A program made the translations under genes and the position numbers. DNA of 64,000 nucleotides from Pseudomonadota bacterium (GTDB lineage Bacteria > Pseudomonadota > Gammaproteobacteria > QQUJ01). The stretch covers positions 1 through 64,000 of the forward strand of contig QQUJ01000005.1 of NCBI GenBank assembly GCA_008501635.1, in the 5' to 3' direction. Of the stretch, positions 51,005 to 58,568 are shown piece by piece. Under the pieces are notes generated by a model. The model made no database searches, had not been told where the DNA came from, and was given only the letters and a program-made list of their open reading frames with translations. Numbering within the stretch: the first letter of the stretch is position 1; each line of letters starts with the position of its first letter.

Positions 51005-52315
51005 GTGTCGGAAAAAACCATGATCTATTTCGATGAGCAGACAGAAACGATGCCACGCGAGCAGCTGCACGAGTTGCAGTTGCGAAAACTCCAGGCGATG
51101 CTGAATGAGTTGTGGGAGAAAAATCTATTCTATACCCGGAAATGGCGAGCCGTAGGTGTAAAGCCTGCTGATATCACATCTTTGGAGCATTTATCCAAAC
51201 TGCCGCTGACGACCAAGCACGAGTTGATGAGCGATCAGGAGCTCAATGGCCCTTTCGGGAACAACCTTACCTATCCCATCGACTCCTATTCCCGGTTCCA
51301 TCAGACATCTGGAACGACCGGTGTACCGTTGAAAGTGCCGGATACCGCTGACGGGTGGAACTGGTGGGGGCGTTGTTGGGGACATGTGCTGGCAGGTGCC
51401 GGGCTGACCTCTTCTGACCGACTCTTCATGGCCTTTTCCTTTGGGCCGTTCGTCGGGTTTTGGGCAGCGGTTGAGGGTGCAAGACAGATAGGCGCGATGA
51501 TGATACCCGGCGGTGGGAGGGATTCCCTCCAACGGCTGGAGCTGATGCGGGATGCCGGAGCGACCGCTTTGGCGTGTACGCCAACCTACGCTTTACGGCT
51601 TGCCGAGGTGGCGCGTGAAACGGGATTCGATCTGAGCAGCATTCCGATCAAAGCAACGGTGCATGCCGGTGAACCAGGTGCAAATGTGCCTTCCACGAAG
51701 CAGAGAATAGAGCAGTTGTGGAATGCCAAGTGTTTCGATCACGCCGGTGCTACCGAGGTGGGGGCGCACTCCTTTGAGTGCTACGCCCAACCGGGAGGCA
51801 CACATCTTATCGAAAGTGAATACATCGCTGAAGTTATTGATCCGGAAACCGGGGATCCCGTGGCACCCGGCGAACGTGGCGAACTGGTGATAACCAATCT
51901 TGGGCGGTTGGGTTACCCGGTCATTCGGTACAGAACGGGAGACGTGGTGCGCGTCAATCTGGATAAGTGTGTGTGCGGGAGAACTTCGCTGCGCTTCGAG
52001 GGCGGGATACTGTGCCGCGCTGATGATATGGTGACGGTACGCGGTGTGAACGTGTATCCAAGCGCCGTCGAGAACATAATCAGAAAGTTCGATGAAGTGG
52101 ATGAGTTTCGGGTGACGGTCAGCAAGCACAAACACATGGACGAGATGCAAGTGGAGATCGAGTTTATCGTGGGTGCGCAACCGGAGATTGCGGAGACTAT
52201 TGCGGAAAGGCTGAGCTCCATGCTGGCGTTTCGCCCCAAGGTGGTTTTGGTGCCGCGTAATACGCTTCCACGCTTCGAGCTGAAAGCAAAGCGTTTTTAC
52301 GTCAATGCGGCGTAA
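51005..52315 (+). CDS. PaaK-like aryl-CoA ligase
   Basis: A GTG at 51005, after AGGGGA, gives 436 residues, the length of phenylacetate-CoA ligases. The ATP-binding loop QTSGTTGVPLK lies at residues about 100-110, with the adenylate motif YRTGDVVRV and the C-terminal catalytic region ending ELKAKRF, containing a lysine. This family activates aromatic acids to CoA thioesters through adenylates in the cytoplasm. As 4-hydroxybenzoate is the product of PpcABCD, 4-hydroxybenzoate-CoA ligation is the most useful reaction here, but PaaK-like enzymes commonly use phenylacetate, so substrate is uncertain. A longer frame from 50876 overlaps the previous gene. Confidence 0.82.
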   Translation: MSEKTMIYFDEQTETMPREQLHELQLRKLQAMLNELWEKNLFYTRKWRAVGVKPADITSLEHLSKLPLTTKHELMSDQELNGPFGNNLTYPIDSYSRFHQTSGTTGVPLKVPDTADGWNWWGRCWGHVLAGAGLTSSDRLFMAFSFGPFVGFWAAVEGARQIGAMMIPGGGRDSLQRLELMRDAGATALACTPTYALRLAEVARETGFDLSSIPIKATVHAGEPGANVPSTKQRIEQLWNAKCFDHAGATEVGAHSFECYAQPGGTHLIESEYIAEVIDPETGDPVAPGERGELVITNLGRLGYPVIRYRTGDVVRVNLDKCVCGRTSLRFEGGILCRADDMVTVRGVNVYPSAVENIIRKFDEVDEFRVTVSKHKHMDEMQVEIEFIVGAQPEIAETIAERLSSMLAFRPKVVLVPRNTLPRFELKAKRFYVNAA

Positions 52316-52339
52316 CCAGAGATTACAGAGGGTATATCG

Positions 52340-53020
52340 ATGAAAGTCACCAACTGGATGCAACCAAATCCAAGAACCATCACCAGCGATGCGCTGGTCA
52401 GTGAGGCGAAACGGATTTTAAGCGAAAACAATTTGCGTGCGCTGCCAGTGGTCGACGACGGAGAACTGCGAGGTCTGATTACGCGCGCGAGCTGTTTGCG
52501 CGCGACTGAATTCGTCACCAGGACGCAGGACGTCAACGAGTTCGACTATCTGGTAAACCGGCTCAAAGTCAAAGACCTCATGGTGCGCCGTCCGGCCACC
52601 GTTAAGGCCACCGATACGATGGAGCATGTGCTGCAAAAGGGACAGACACTGAAAATAGGGCAGTTCCCGGTGCTTGAAGGAGATCAGGTGGTAGGATTGA
52701 TTTCAGCAACCGAAGTGTTCAAATTGGCTGCGATTTTCCTTGGTGTCTTTGAAAAATGGAGCGGAATCACATTGGCTCCTATAGAAATAGAGCCAGGAAC
52801 CGTTGGCCGAATTGCCGCCATCGCCGAGGGCGCTGGCGCAATCGTACACTCGATCTATCCGATTGGTCAGGAAGTTGCTGGTGGTCCGAAGCGAGTCATA
52901 CTTCGGTTTAAATGTACCGCCTGCGAGAAGGTGGATGAAGTGGTATCGGCATTCGAAGGGGCGGGGTATAAAGTACTGGAGTTCGACGCCGAGCTGCAGA
53001 AAAATATCGAGCATGGCTGA
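52340..53020 (+). CDS. ppsC: CBS-domain protein PpsC
   Basis: The 226-residue (24-kDa) product contains two CBS domains (residues about 1-60 and 75-135; landmarks VTNWMQPNPRTITSDALVSEA quoted as MQPNPRTITSDALVSEA, then LKVKDLMVRRPATVKATD) and a C-terminal ACT-like region with LRFKCTACEKVDEV. It corresponds to PpsC of Thauera, which stimulates phenylphosphate synthase several-fold. In most clusters ppsC follows ppsB directly; here it is separated by nine genes. CBS pairs commonly bind adenine nucleotides, so it may sense energy charge. Confidence 0.85.
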   Translation: MKVTNWMQPNPRTITSDALVSEAKRILSENNLRALPVVDDGELRGLITRASCLRATEFVTRTQDVNEFDYLVNRLKVKDLMVRRPATVKATDTMEHVLQKGQTLKIGQFPVLEGDQVVGLISATEVFKLAAIFLGVFEKWSGITLAPIEIEPGTVGRIAAIAEGAGAIVHSIYPIGQEVAGGPKRVILRFKCTACEKVDEVVSAFEGAGYKVLEFDAELQKNIEHG

Positions 53021-53124
53021 CACCGGGGCGAGTTGAATCCGTCTGCCTCGCAACCATAGTCAAGCGATGCGAGAGCATTGCCCGGAACTGATAGATGGAT
53101 TGAGGAGCAAGGAGAACAGCTGAT

Positions 53125-53727
53125 ATGAGTTTGCCCTTGGTCGTAGCAATTACCGGCGCAACCGGTGTCATATATGGCATTGAGGTCTTGAAGGCACTCA
53201 AGGCTGCAAATGTACCCACTCATCTCGTTCTCAGTGAATCGGCGATACGGAACATCACTTTGGAAACGGACTATTCGCTGGATACCGTGCGGTCGCTGGC
53301 AGATCGGGTTCACAACAACAAGGATATAGGCGCCGCGGTTGCCAGTGGTTCATTCCGGGCGCGTGGGATGATTGTGGCCCCCTGCAGCATCAAGACGCTT
53401 TCGGCCGTTGCCAATTCTTTTAACTACAATCTCGTGGTTCGCGCGGCAGATGTGACGCTCAAAGAACGCCGACCATTGGTGTTGATGGTGCGTGAGACTC
53501 CATTGCACAAAGGACATCTCGACCTCATGAGCAAGGTTGCGGATCTCGGCGGCATGATACTTCCGCCTATGCCGGCCTTTTATCACGCGCCTCAGACGAT
53601 CATGGATATCATTCACCAGAGCGTGGGCAAAGCACTGGATCTGGTTGGGGTGGAACATACGCTGTTCGAGCGATGGACAGGCGATATGCCAGGCAAGAAG
53701 TCCATGCCTGTGACCGGTTCCGAGTAA
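53125..53727 (+). CDS. ubiX: UbiX-like flavin prenyltransferase
   Basis: The 200-residue protein has the UbiX start VVAITGATGVIYGIEVL, the middle IVAPCSIKTLSAVANSF and the C-terminal MRETPLHKGHLDLMSKV. Flavin prenyltransferases join reduced FMN and dimethylallyl phosphate to make prenylated FMN, the cofactor of UbiD-family enzymes. Three UbiD-type proteins are encoded here, so a dedicated copy fits; Thauera has one in the same place. ATG 53125 is preceded by AGGAGAACAG. Confidence 0.93.
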   Translation: MSLPLVVAITGATGVIYGIEVLKALKAANVPTHLVLSESAIRNITLETDYSLDTVRSLADRVHNNKDIGAAVASGSFRARGMIVAPCSIKTLSAVANSFNYNLVVRAADVTLKERRPLVLMVRETPLHKGHLDLMSKVADLGGMILPPMPAFYHAPQTIMDIIHQSVGKALDLVGVEHTLFERWTGDMPGKKSMPVTGSE

Positions 53728-53735
53728 GCGCAGAG

Positions 53736-54530
53736 ATGCACCCGCCCGCTCGCGACTGGTGGGTACCCGAAGGCAGCATCATCTACGTCATCGGGGACAT
53801 TCACGGTCGGGTCGATCTGCTCGATGCGCTACTGGAGCGCATTGCTGACGACGAGGGTCAGCGTGGGACGACACAAAGATGCCTGGTGTTTCTGGGTGAC
53901 TATATTGACCGTGGCCCCGCTTCAAGAGAAGTAATTGATCGACTTCTCAATGATCCGCTACCCACCTTCCACAAAGAGTTTTTGCTGGGCAATCACGAAC
54001 AAGTCATGCTGCGCTACCTGAATGGGGATCTGCGGGTGGCGCGTCACTGGCTGCAAAAGGGCGGCTTGCAGGCTGTGAGTTCCTACGGTCTGGATGTTGC
54101 GCTGGAAAATTTGACTGATGACAAAGCTTTGGAATCACTGAGAAAGGCGATTAAACAAGCCATTCCGAATCGGCACATGGATTTTTATCAGCATCTGAAG
54201 TCCAGCCACAGAGAGGGTGATTACTATTTTGCCCATGCGGGAGTATTGCCCGGGGTGCCTTTGGAGCAGCAAACGGTACGAGATCTGGTGTGGATACGTG
54301 GGCGTTTTCATCGTTCTGTTGTCGATCACGGCGTCAGGGTCGTTCATGGTCACGAGGTGGTGCCGAGAGTGGAAGTGCGAACCAACCGGATAGGAATCGA
54401 CACGGGTGCGTATCGCACCGGGGTACTTACCTGCCTCGTGCTGAATGCGAACACGATCCGATTTCTGCAGACAGGTCAGCGGGGTGCTCCTGATTCCGAG
54501 CAAAGTCGGCTCGATCTCAGTTCAGCGTAG
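53736..54530 (+). CDS. PPP-type Ser/Thr protein phosphatase-like protein
   Basis: From ATG 53736 (264 residues) the PPP metal motifs are complete: GDIHG (residues about 22-26), GDYIDRG (about 55-61), GNHE (about 86-89) and the late histidine motifs YFAHAG and VVHGHE. Such bacterial phosphatases remove phosphate from Ser, Thr or Tyr of proteins, or hydrolyse small phosphodiesters. It sits at the end of the phenol operon, 8 bases after ubiX, and its 3' end overlaps the convergent regulator gene by 14 bases. A direct role with phenylphosphate is possible but the motifs favour a protein substrate. Confidence 0.82.
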   Translation: MHPPARDWWVPEGSIIYVIGDIHGRVDLLDALLERIADDEGQRGTTQRCLVFLGDYIDRGPASREVIDRLLNDPLPTFHKEFLLGNHEQVMLRYLNGDLRVARHWLQKGGLQAVSSYGLDVALENLTDDKALESLRKAIKQAIPNRHMDFYQHLKSSHREGDYYFAHAGVLPGVPLEQQTVRDLVWIRGRFHRSVVDHGVRVVHGHEVVPRVEVRTNRIGIDTGAYRTGVLTCLVLNANTIRFLQTGQRGAPDSEQSRLDLSSA

Positions 54531-56304
54531 ATTCCTGGTGTTTTTTCAGTCGATACGCCAGTTGCGGCCGGGTGATTCCCAGCATGCGCGCCGCTCTCGA
54601 CAATTTACCGTCGGCGAGTTCAACGGCTTTTTCCATGAGACGGTGTTCGAAGTCTTCGATTGAAATCCCATCGCTGAGCATGGTTTCCATGACCTCGCTG
54701 ATATCAGATCTGGAGGCAATGGCGGGCGACTGGCGTTGTTCGAGATTTCCGGTGCTGTTGAGTTTGAGCACCATCGAAGCCTGGAGGTCCTCCGGGGCAA
54801 ACAAGTGCGAGAGATCGATTGCCTGGCCGTCTTCAGCGAGGATTACGGCGCGCTCTATGAGATTCTCAAGCTCACGTATATTTCCCGGGAAGTTGTAGTC
54901 ATACAGCGCATCCATTGCTCTGCTGGTGAATCCGGTAACCTCTTTTCCATGGAGGGTTGAGAACTTATCCAGGAAAAAATCCATTAATGGAGGAATGTCC
55001 TCGCGGCGTTCCCGCAGCGGAGGGATTCGAACGGGAAACACATTGAGCCTGAACATCAGGTCATCACGGAATGTGCCTTGGTCGACCGCCTCTTTCAGAT
55101 CGACATTGGTGGCGGCGATGATGCGAACGTTGATCTTTCGAGTGATGGTATCGCCCACGCGCTCGATCTCTTGCTCCTGAATGGAGCGCAGCAGTTTTAT
55201 CTGGGCCGCCATCGTCAACGTTCCGACCTCGTCAAGAAACAACGTTCCGCCGTTGGCACGTTCGAAGCGCCCCGGTCGTGATTGGCTGGCGCCGGTGAAC
55301 GCGCCTTTCTCGACGCCGAAAAGTTCGGACTCGACCAGATTTTCGGGAATGGCCGCACAGTTGACGGCAATAAAAGGTTTGTCGGAGCGTTTGCCCATGC
55401 GATGCAACATCTTGGCAAACATCCCTTTGCCAACGCCTGTTTCACCAAGAAAGAGCACCGTGGCATCGGTGTTGGCCACTTTGCGCAACATTTCGCAGAC
55501 TACGACAAGCCCGGATGAATTCCCGACTATGCCATGAGAAAGCATGGCGCAATCCGCGACATCGTCTCTCGAGCCCGGCGCGGTGCGGGTTTTGGACGCT
55601 TTTCCGCGAGAGAGCGCGTGTGTGCTTCCTTTGTCGAGTCGCAATGCCACCAGTTCTTCTTCGATGTCGTCCCATAGCGGCAATGGTTTTCCGATCATCC
55701 GGCACGACTGACTTCCCGATGCGCGACACTCGATCTCCTTGAACACAACATCCCTGCCCATAAAGGTGCTGATGTAACCGCTAGCGTAACCCACCTGCAT
55801 CCAGCAACTCGGAACGTTCGACAGACCAAAATCAGCGATTTGTGCGTCCGCTTCAAACGATCCGGAAAAGGTGAATTCTCCAAAAAAGGTGCCCTTTTCG
55901 AGATCCGCTTCCAATTGCACCGGTTGCAGGGAGATGACCCCCTGGATAGCGCGGAGCTGCGGCCCGACGAGGAGCGCATCCTTCACACTGCAGTGCGGGC
56001 GGAGCTTGCGGGCCAGCGCGGCATCGCGGCAACCCGATGCGTATCCCATGCGGGCAAGACAACCACGCGCATCCTCGATGCCAAGGTTCTCGATCAATTC
56101 GCGGCGAAGAGTTGTCAGCGTGGAGAGATGGATGAGGGCCACGCGTTGCGTGTCGAGCCAGATCTGTCCATCCCGCAGCGAAAACCGCAGACGTTCGGCC
56201 AAATCACCAATATCCGGCACGTCGGTGGTTTCGAGTGTCTCTGGACCGATCAGGTGTCCGGTGACCGATTTCCAGTCTTTTTTACGTGAGACCTCATCGT
56301 TCAT
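54517..56304 (-). CDS. XylR/DmpR-family sigma-54-dependent aromatic sensor-activator
   Basis: From ATG 56304 the protein is 595 residues. The N-terminal XylR_N/V4R sensor domain covers about residues 20-210, with a zinc site C167, E190, C193, C201 matching the spacing of MopR. The AAA domain has Walker A GETGVGKG near residue 287 and the sigma-54 contact loop GAFTGA. The end carries a Fis-type helix-turn-helix (LSRAARMLGITRPQLAYRL). It should bind the enhancer upstream of ppsA and activate the -24/-12 promoter. The phenol-anchoring His and Trp of MopR/DmpR (H106 and W134) align without gaps to R118 and F146, so the effector pocket differs. Convergent with the operon. Confidence 0.9.
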   Translation of the reverse strand: MNDEVSRKKDWKSVTGHLIGPETLETTDVPDIGDLAERLRFSLRDGQIWLDTQRVALIHLSTLTTLRRELIENLGIEDARGCLARMGYASGCRDAALARKLRPHCSVKDALLVGPQLRAIQGVISLQPVQLEADLEKGTFFGEFTFSGSFEADAQIADFGLSNVPSCWMQVGYASGYISTFMGRDVVFKEIECRASGSQSCRMIGKPLPLWDDIEEELVALRLDKGSTHALSRGKASKTRTAPGSRDDVADCAMLSHGIVGNSSGLVVVCEMLRKVANTDATVLFLGETGVGKGMFAKMLHRMGKRSDKPFIAVNCAAIPENLVESELFGVEKGAFTGASQSRPGRFERANGGTLFLDEVGTLTMAAQIKLLRSIQEQEIERVGDTITRKINVRIIAATNVDLKEAVDQGTFRDDLMFRLNVFPVRIPPLRERREDIPPLMDFFLDKFSTLHGKEVTGFTSRAMDALYDYNFPGNIRELENLIERAVILAEDGQAIDLSHLFAPEDLQASMVLKLNSTGNLEQRQSPAIASRSDISEVMETMLSDGISIEDFEHRLMEKAVELADGKLSRAARMLGITRPQLAYRLKKHQESTLN

Positions 56305-56814
56305 TCGGTTTATCCCCCGCCGCTGTCGGTCCGGAACCATGGCACGGATTTCCAGTTCCCGTTTTTTCCGTTAATACCTGGGTTCACCTCGGTCGTGTCG
56401 AGAAAGGTGGACGTCAAACATTACTGGGTCGATTCTACTCTTGTTCCATTGCGAATGTCAGCGGTGTGCCATCCATTGCTGCCGGCCGGGTATGACAGGT
56501 AATGGAGGCGTGGTGGTTTAGAGGGCGATAGTCCTGCCACCGTCATGCTTCCCGACTTCGATGCCATCGACAACAGGCACCGGGTTTTGCATTTCTGAAG
56601 AACGGAGCGCCGGCGCACGGTGACGGGACGGTTCACGGACAAGCGTAAAGAGGCGATACTAGAACCTGTCTCGAAATCCCGCGACCGGTACAGCTCACAG
56701 GGGATCTTGAGACGGGTTCTACAATTCGGGGGTTGAAAAGCACTCTGCCGGTGCCAAATAAGAGAACGGAACCGTGTACCGGGCGATAACGGTACCGCTC
56801 ACTATGGAACTGCC
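56305..56814. other. Intergenic region with 21-bp inverted repeats
   Basis: No gene is supported. It holds the promoter side of the activator gene and the repeat pair listed next. I saw no clear -24/-12 element for the activator itself, so it is probably transcribed by sigma-70. Confidence 0.5.
56660..56721. repeat. 21-bp inverted repeats resembling IS ends
   Basis: TAGAACCTGTCTCGAAATCC(C) at 56660-56680 and its imperfect complement at 56701-56721 (GGGATCTTGAGACGGGTTCT and a final A) match at 18 of 21 positions. A third copy lies at 59028-59048 in the same orientation as the second. Such sequences resemble terminal inverted repeats of an IS or MITE. No transposase is present between or beside them. 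Confidence 0.75.
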
Positions 56815-57759
56815 ATGGAATTCAAAGATTACTATCAGATCATGGGCGTCAAGCGCGACGCCACCCAGGACGAGATCAAGCGTGCCTACCGCAAGCTGGC
56901 GCGCAAGTTCCATCCGGACGTCAGCAAGGAGCCGGACGCCGAAGCGCGCTTCAAGGAGATCGGTGAGGCCAACGAGGTGCTCAAAGACCCGGAGAAACGG
57001 GCCGCCTACGATCAGTTGGGCGCCAACTGGAAAGCCGGGCAGGAGTTCCGGCCGCCGCCGGAGTGGGATCAGGGTTTCGAGTTCCACGGTGGTGGTTTCA
57101 CCGAGGCCGATGCGTCTCAGTTCAGCGATTTCTTCGAAAGCCTGTTTGGCCGCGGATTCGACCACGGCGAAGCCCGCCACGCCGGATTCAATGCGCGGGG
57201 TGAAGATACCCATACCAAGGTGATGATCGACCTCGAAGACGCCTATCAGGGTGCCAGCCGTACGCTGACACTGAGGCAGACCGAACTGGGCCGTGACGGG
57301 CGCCCCGCCATGAAGGAGCGCACGCTCAACGTGCGTATCCCCAAGGGTGTGCGCCAGGGGCAGCATATCCGTTTGGCCCGGCAGGGCGGCGCGGGAATCG
57401 GCAAGGGTGGACCGGGCGACCTCTATCTCGAGGTCGAATTTCGTCCCCACCCCTTTTATCACGTTGAAGGCCGGGACGTGTTCCTGGATCTGCCCGTAGC
57501 ACCCTGGGAAGCGGCGCTCGGTGCGACGGTCAAGGCGCCCACGCCCACCGGTGTTGTGGATCTGAAGATACCGGCGGGATCCGCCACTGGCCGTAATCTG
57601 CGGCTCAAAGAGCGGGGCATCCCCGGGCAGCCACCCGGGGATCTCTACGTCGTGGTGCAGATTGTCCTGCCACCCGCCGATTCAGAGGCCGCCAAGGCTG
57701 CCTATCGCCATCTGCAAGAGGCGCTGCCCTTCAACCCACGCTCACGTCTGGGGGTTTGA
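56815..57759 (+). CDS. cbpA: Curved DNA-binding DnaJ-like co-chaperone CbpA
   Basis: The 314-residue protein starts with a J domain (residues 5-70) bearing the HPD motif at 33-35, then a Gly/Phe-containing linker (about residues 70-120) and the two beta-sandwich C-terminal domains of type II DnaJ proteins, without the zinc finger of DnaJ. CbpA is a DnaK co-chaperone and nucleoid-associated protein; its activity is controlled by CbpM, encoded 6 bases downstream. Length is close to E. coli CbpA (306). Confidence 0.94.
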   Translation: MEFKDYYQIMGVKRDATQDEIKRAYRKLARKFHPDVSKEPDAEARFKEIGEANEVLKDPEKRAAYDQLGANWKAGQEFRPPPEWDQGFEFHGGGFTEADASQFSDFFESLFGRGFDHGEARHAGFNARGEDTHTKVMIDLEDAYQGASRTLTLRQTELGRDGRPAMKERTLNVRIPKGVRQGQHIRLARQGGAGIGKGGPGDLYLEVEFRPHPFYHVEGRDVFLDLPVAPWEAALGATVKAPTPTGVVDLKIPAGSATGRNLRLKERGIPGQPPGDLYVVVQIVLPPADSEAAKAAYRHLQEALPFNPRSRLGV

Positions 57760-57765
57760 TCCGAC

Positions 57766-58080
57766 ATGAAAAAGCAAACAGTATCGCTGTTGACCGGAGA
57801 GGTGTTGGAAGAGGAGGTGGAGTTGACCCTGGGCGAACTGTGCCGCATCTGCCAGGTGCCCGCCGAGCAGGTGTTTGCGCTCGTGGAGGAGGGCGTTGCC
57901 GAACCCCTGGGTCGCGATCCAGCGCGCTGGCGGTTCCGCGGGATCACGGTGCGCCGGGTGCGCTGCGCGATACACCTGCAGCGCGATCTGGGGGTCAATG
58001 TGGCCGGCGCCGCGCTGGCGCTCGATCTGCTGGAAGAGCTCGAAGCGATGCGCGCCCGCCTGCGGCGCTTTGATGTCTGA
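57766..58080 (+). CDS. cbpM: CbpA modulator CbpM
   Basis: The 104-residue protein resembles CbpM: an N-terminal strand-rich start (VSLLTGEVLEEEVELTL), a MerR-like winged helix region (LCRICQVPAEQVFALVEEG) and a C-terminal helix (AGAALALDLLEELEAM). CbpM binds the CbpA J domain and blocks its interaction with DnaK. Immediately downstream of cbpA, as in other gammaproteobacteria. ATG 57766 follows the cbpA stop by 6 bases. Confidence 0.9.
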   Translation: MKKQTVSLLTGEVLEEEVELTLGELCRICQVPAEQVFALVEEGVAEPLGRDPARWRFRGITVRRVRCAIHLQRDLGVNVAGAALALDLLEELEAMRARLRRFDV

Positions 58081-58127
58081 GGAGCCAAATACATGTACGG
58101 TAAAGCAGTGACAGAGGGGGGACGACC

Positions 58128-58568
58128 ATGGGTGACGTAGTGCATATCGTCTGCCCCGCCTGCGATGCGGTAAACCGGATCCCCATGGCCCGCCTCACAG
58201 AAGGTCCGAAATGCGGCAAATGCCACCGGCCATTGTTCAGCGGTCAACCGCTGGCCTTGACGGGGGCCAATTTCCAGAAACACATCACCTGTAGCGACAT
58301 TCCGTTACTGGTCGATTTTTGGGCGCCCTGGTGCGGCCCCTGCAAGATGATGGCTCCGGCCTTCGAACAAGCCGCCCGCCAGCTCGAGCCGCGGGTACGA
58401 CTGGCCAAGGTGAACACCGAGGATGAGCAGACGCTGGGTTCACAGTTCGGTATCCGTTCGATCCCGACACTGGTGCTGTTCCAGGACGGGCGAGAATCTG
58501 CACGACAGGCCGGAGCGATGGGCTTACCCGAGATCGTACGTTGGGTGGAGGGCAAACTGCCCGCGTGA
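58128..58568 (+). CDS. trxC: Thioredoxin 2 (TrxC-like)
   Basis: The 146-residue protein has an N-terminal zinc-binding region with C9, C12, C29 and C32, and a thioredoxin domain with active site WCGPC (C69, C72), followed by the cis-proline loop RSIPTLVLF. This is the Trx2 layout, a cytoplasmic disulfide reductase linked to oxidative and heat stress. E. coli Trx2 is 139 residues. It is 48 bases after cbpM with GAGGGGGGAC upstream of ATG 58128, so it is probably cotranscribed with cbpA-cbpM. Confidence 0.93.
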   Translation: MGDVVHIVCPACDAVNRIPMARLTEGPKCGKCHRPLFSGQPLALTGANFQKHITCSDIPLLVDFWAPWCGPCKMMAPAFEQAARQLEPRVRLAKVNTEDEQTLGSQFGIRSIPTLVLFQDGRESARQAGAMGLPEIVRWVEGKLPA

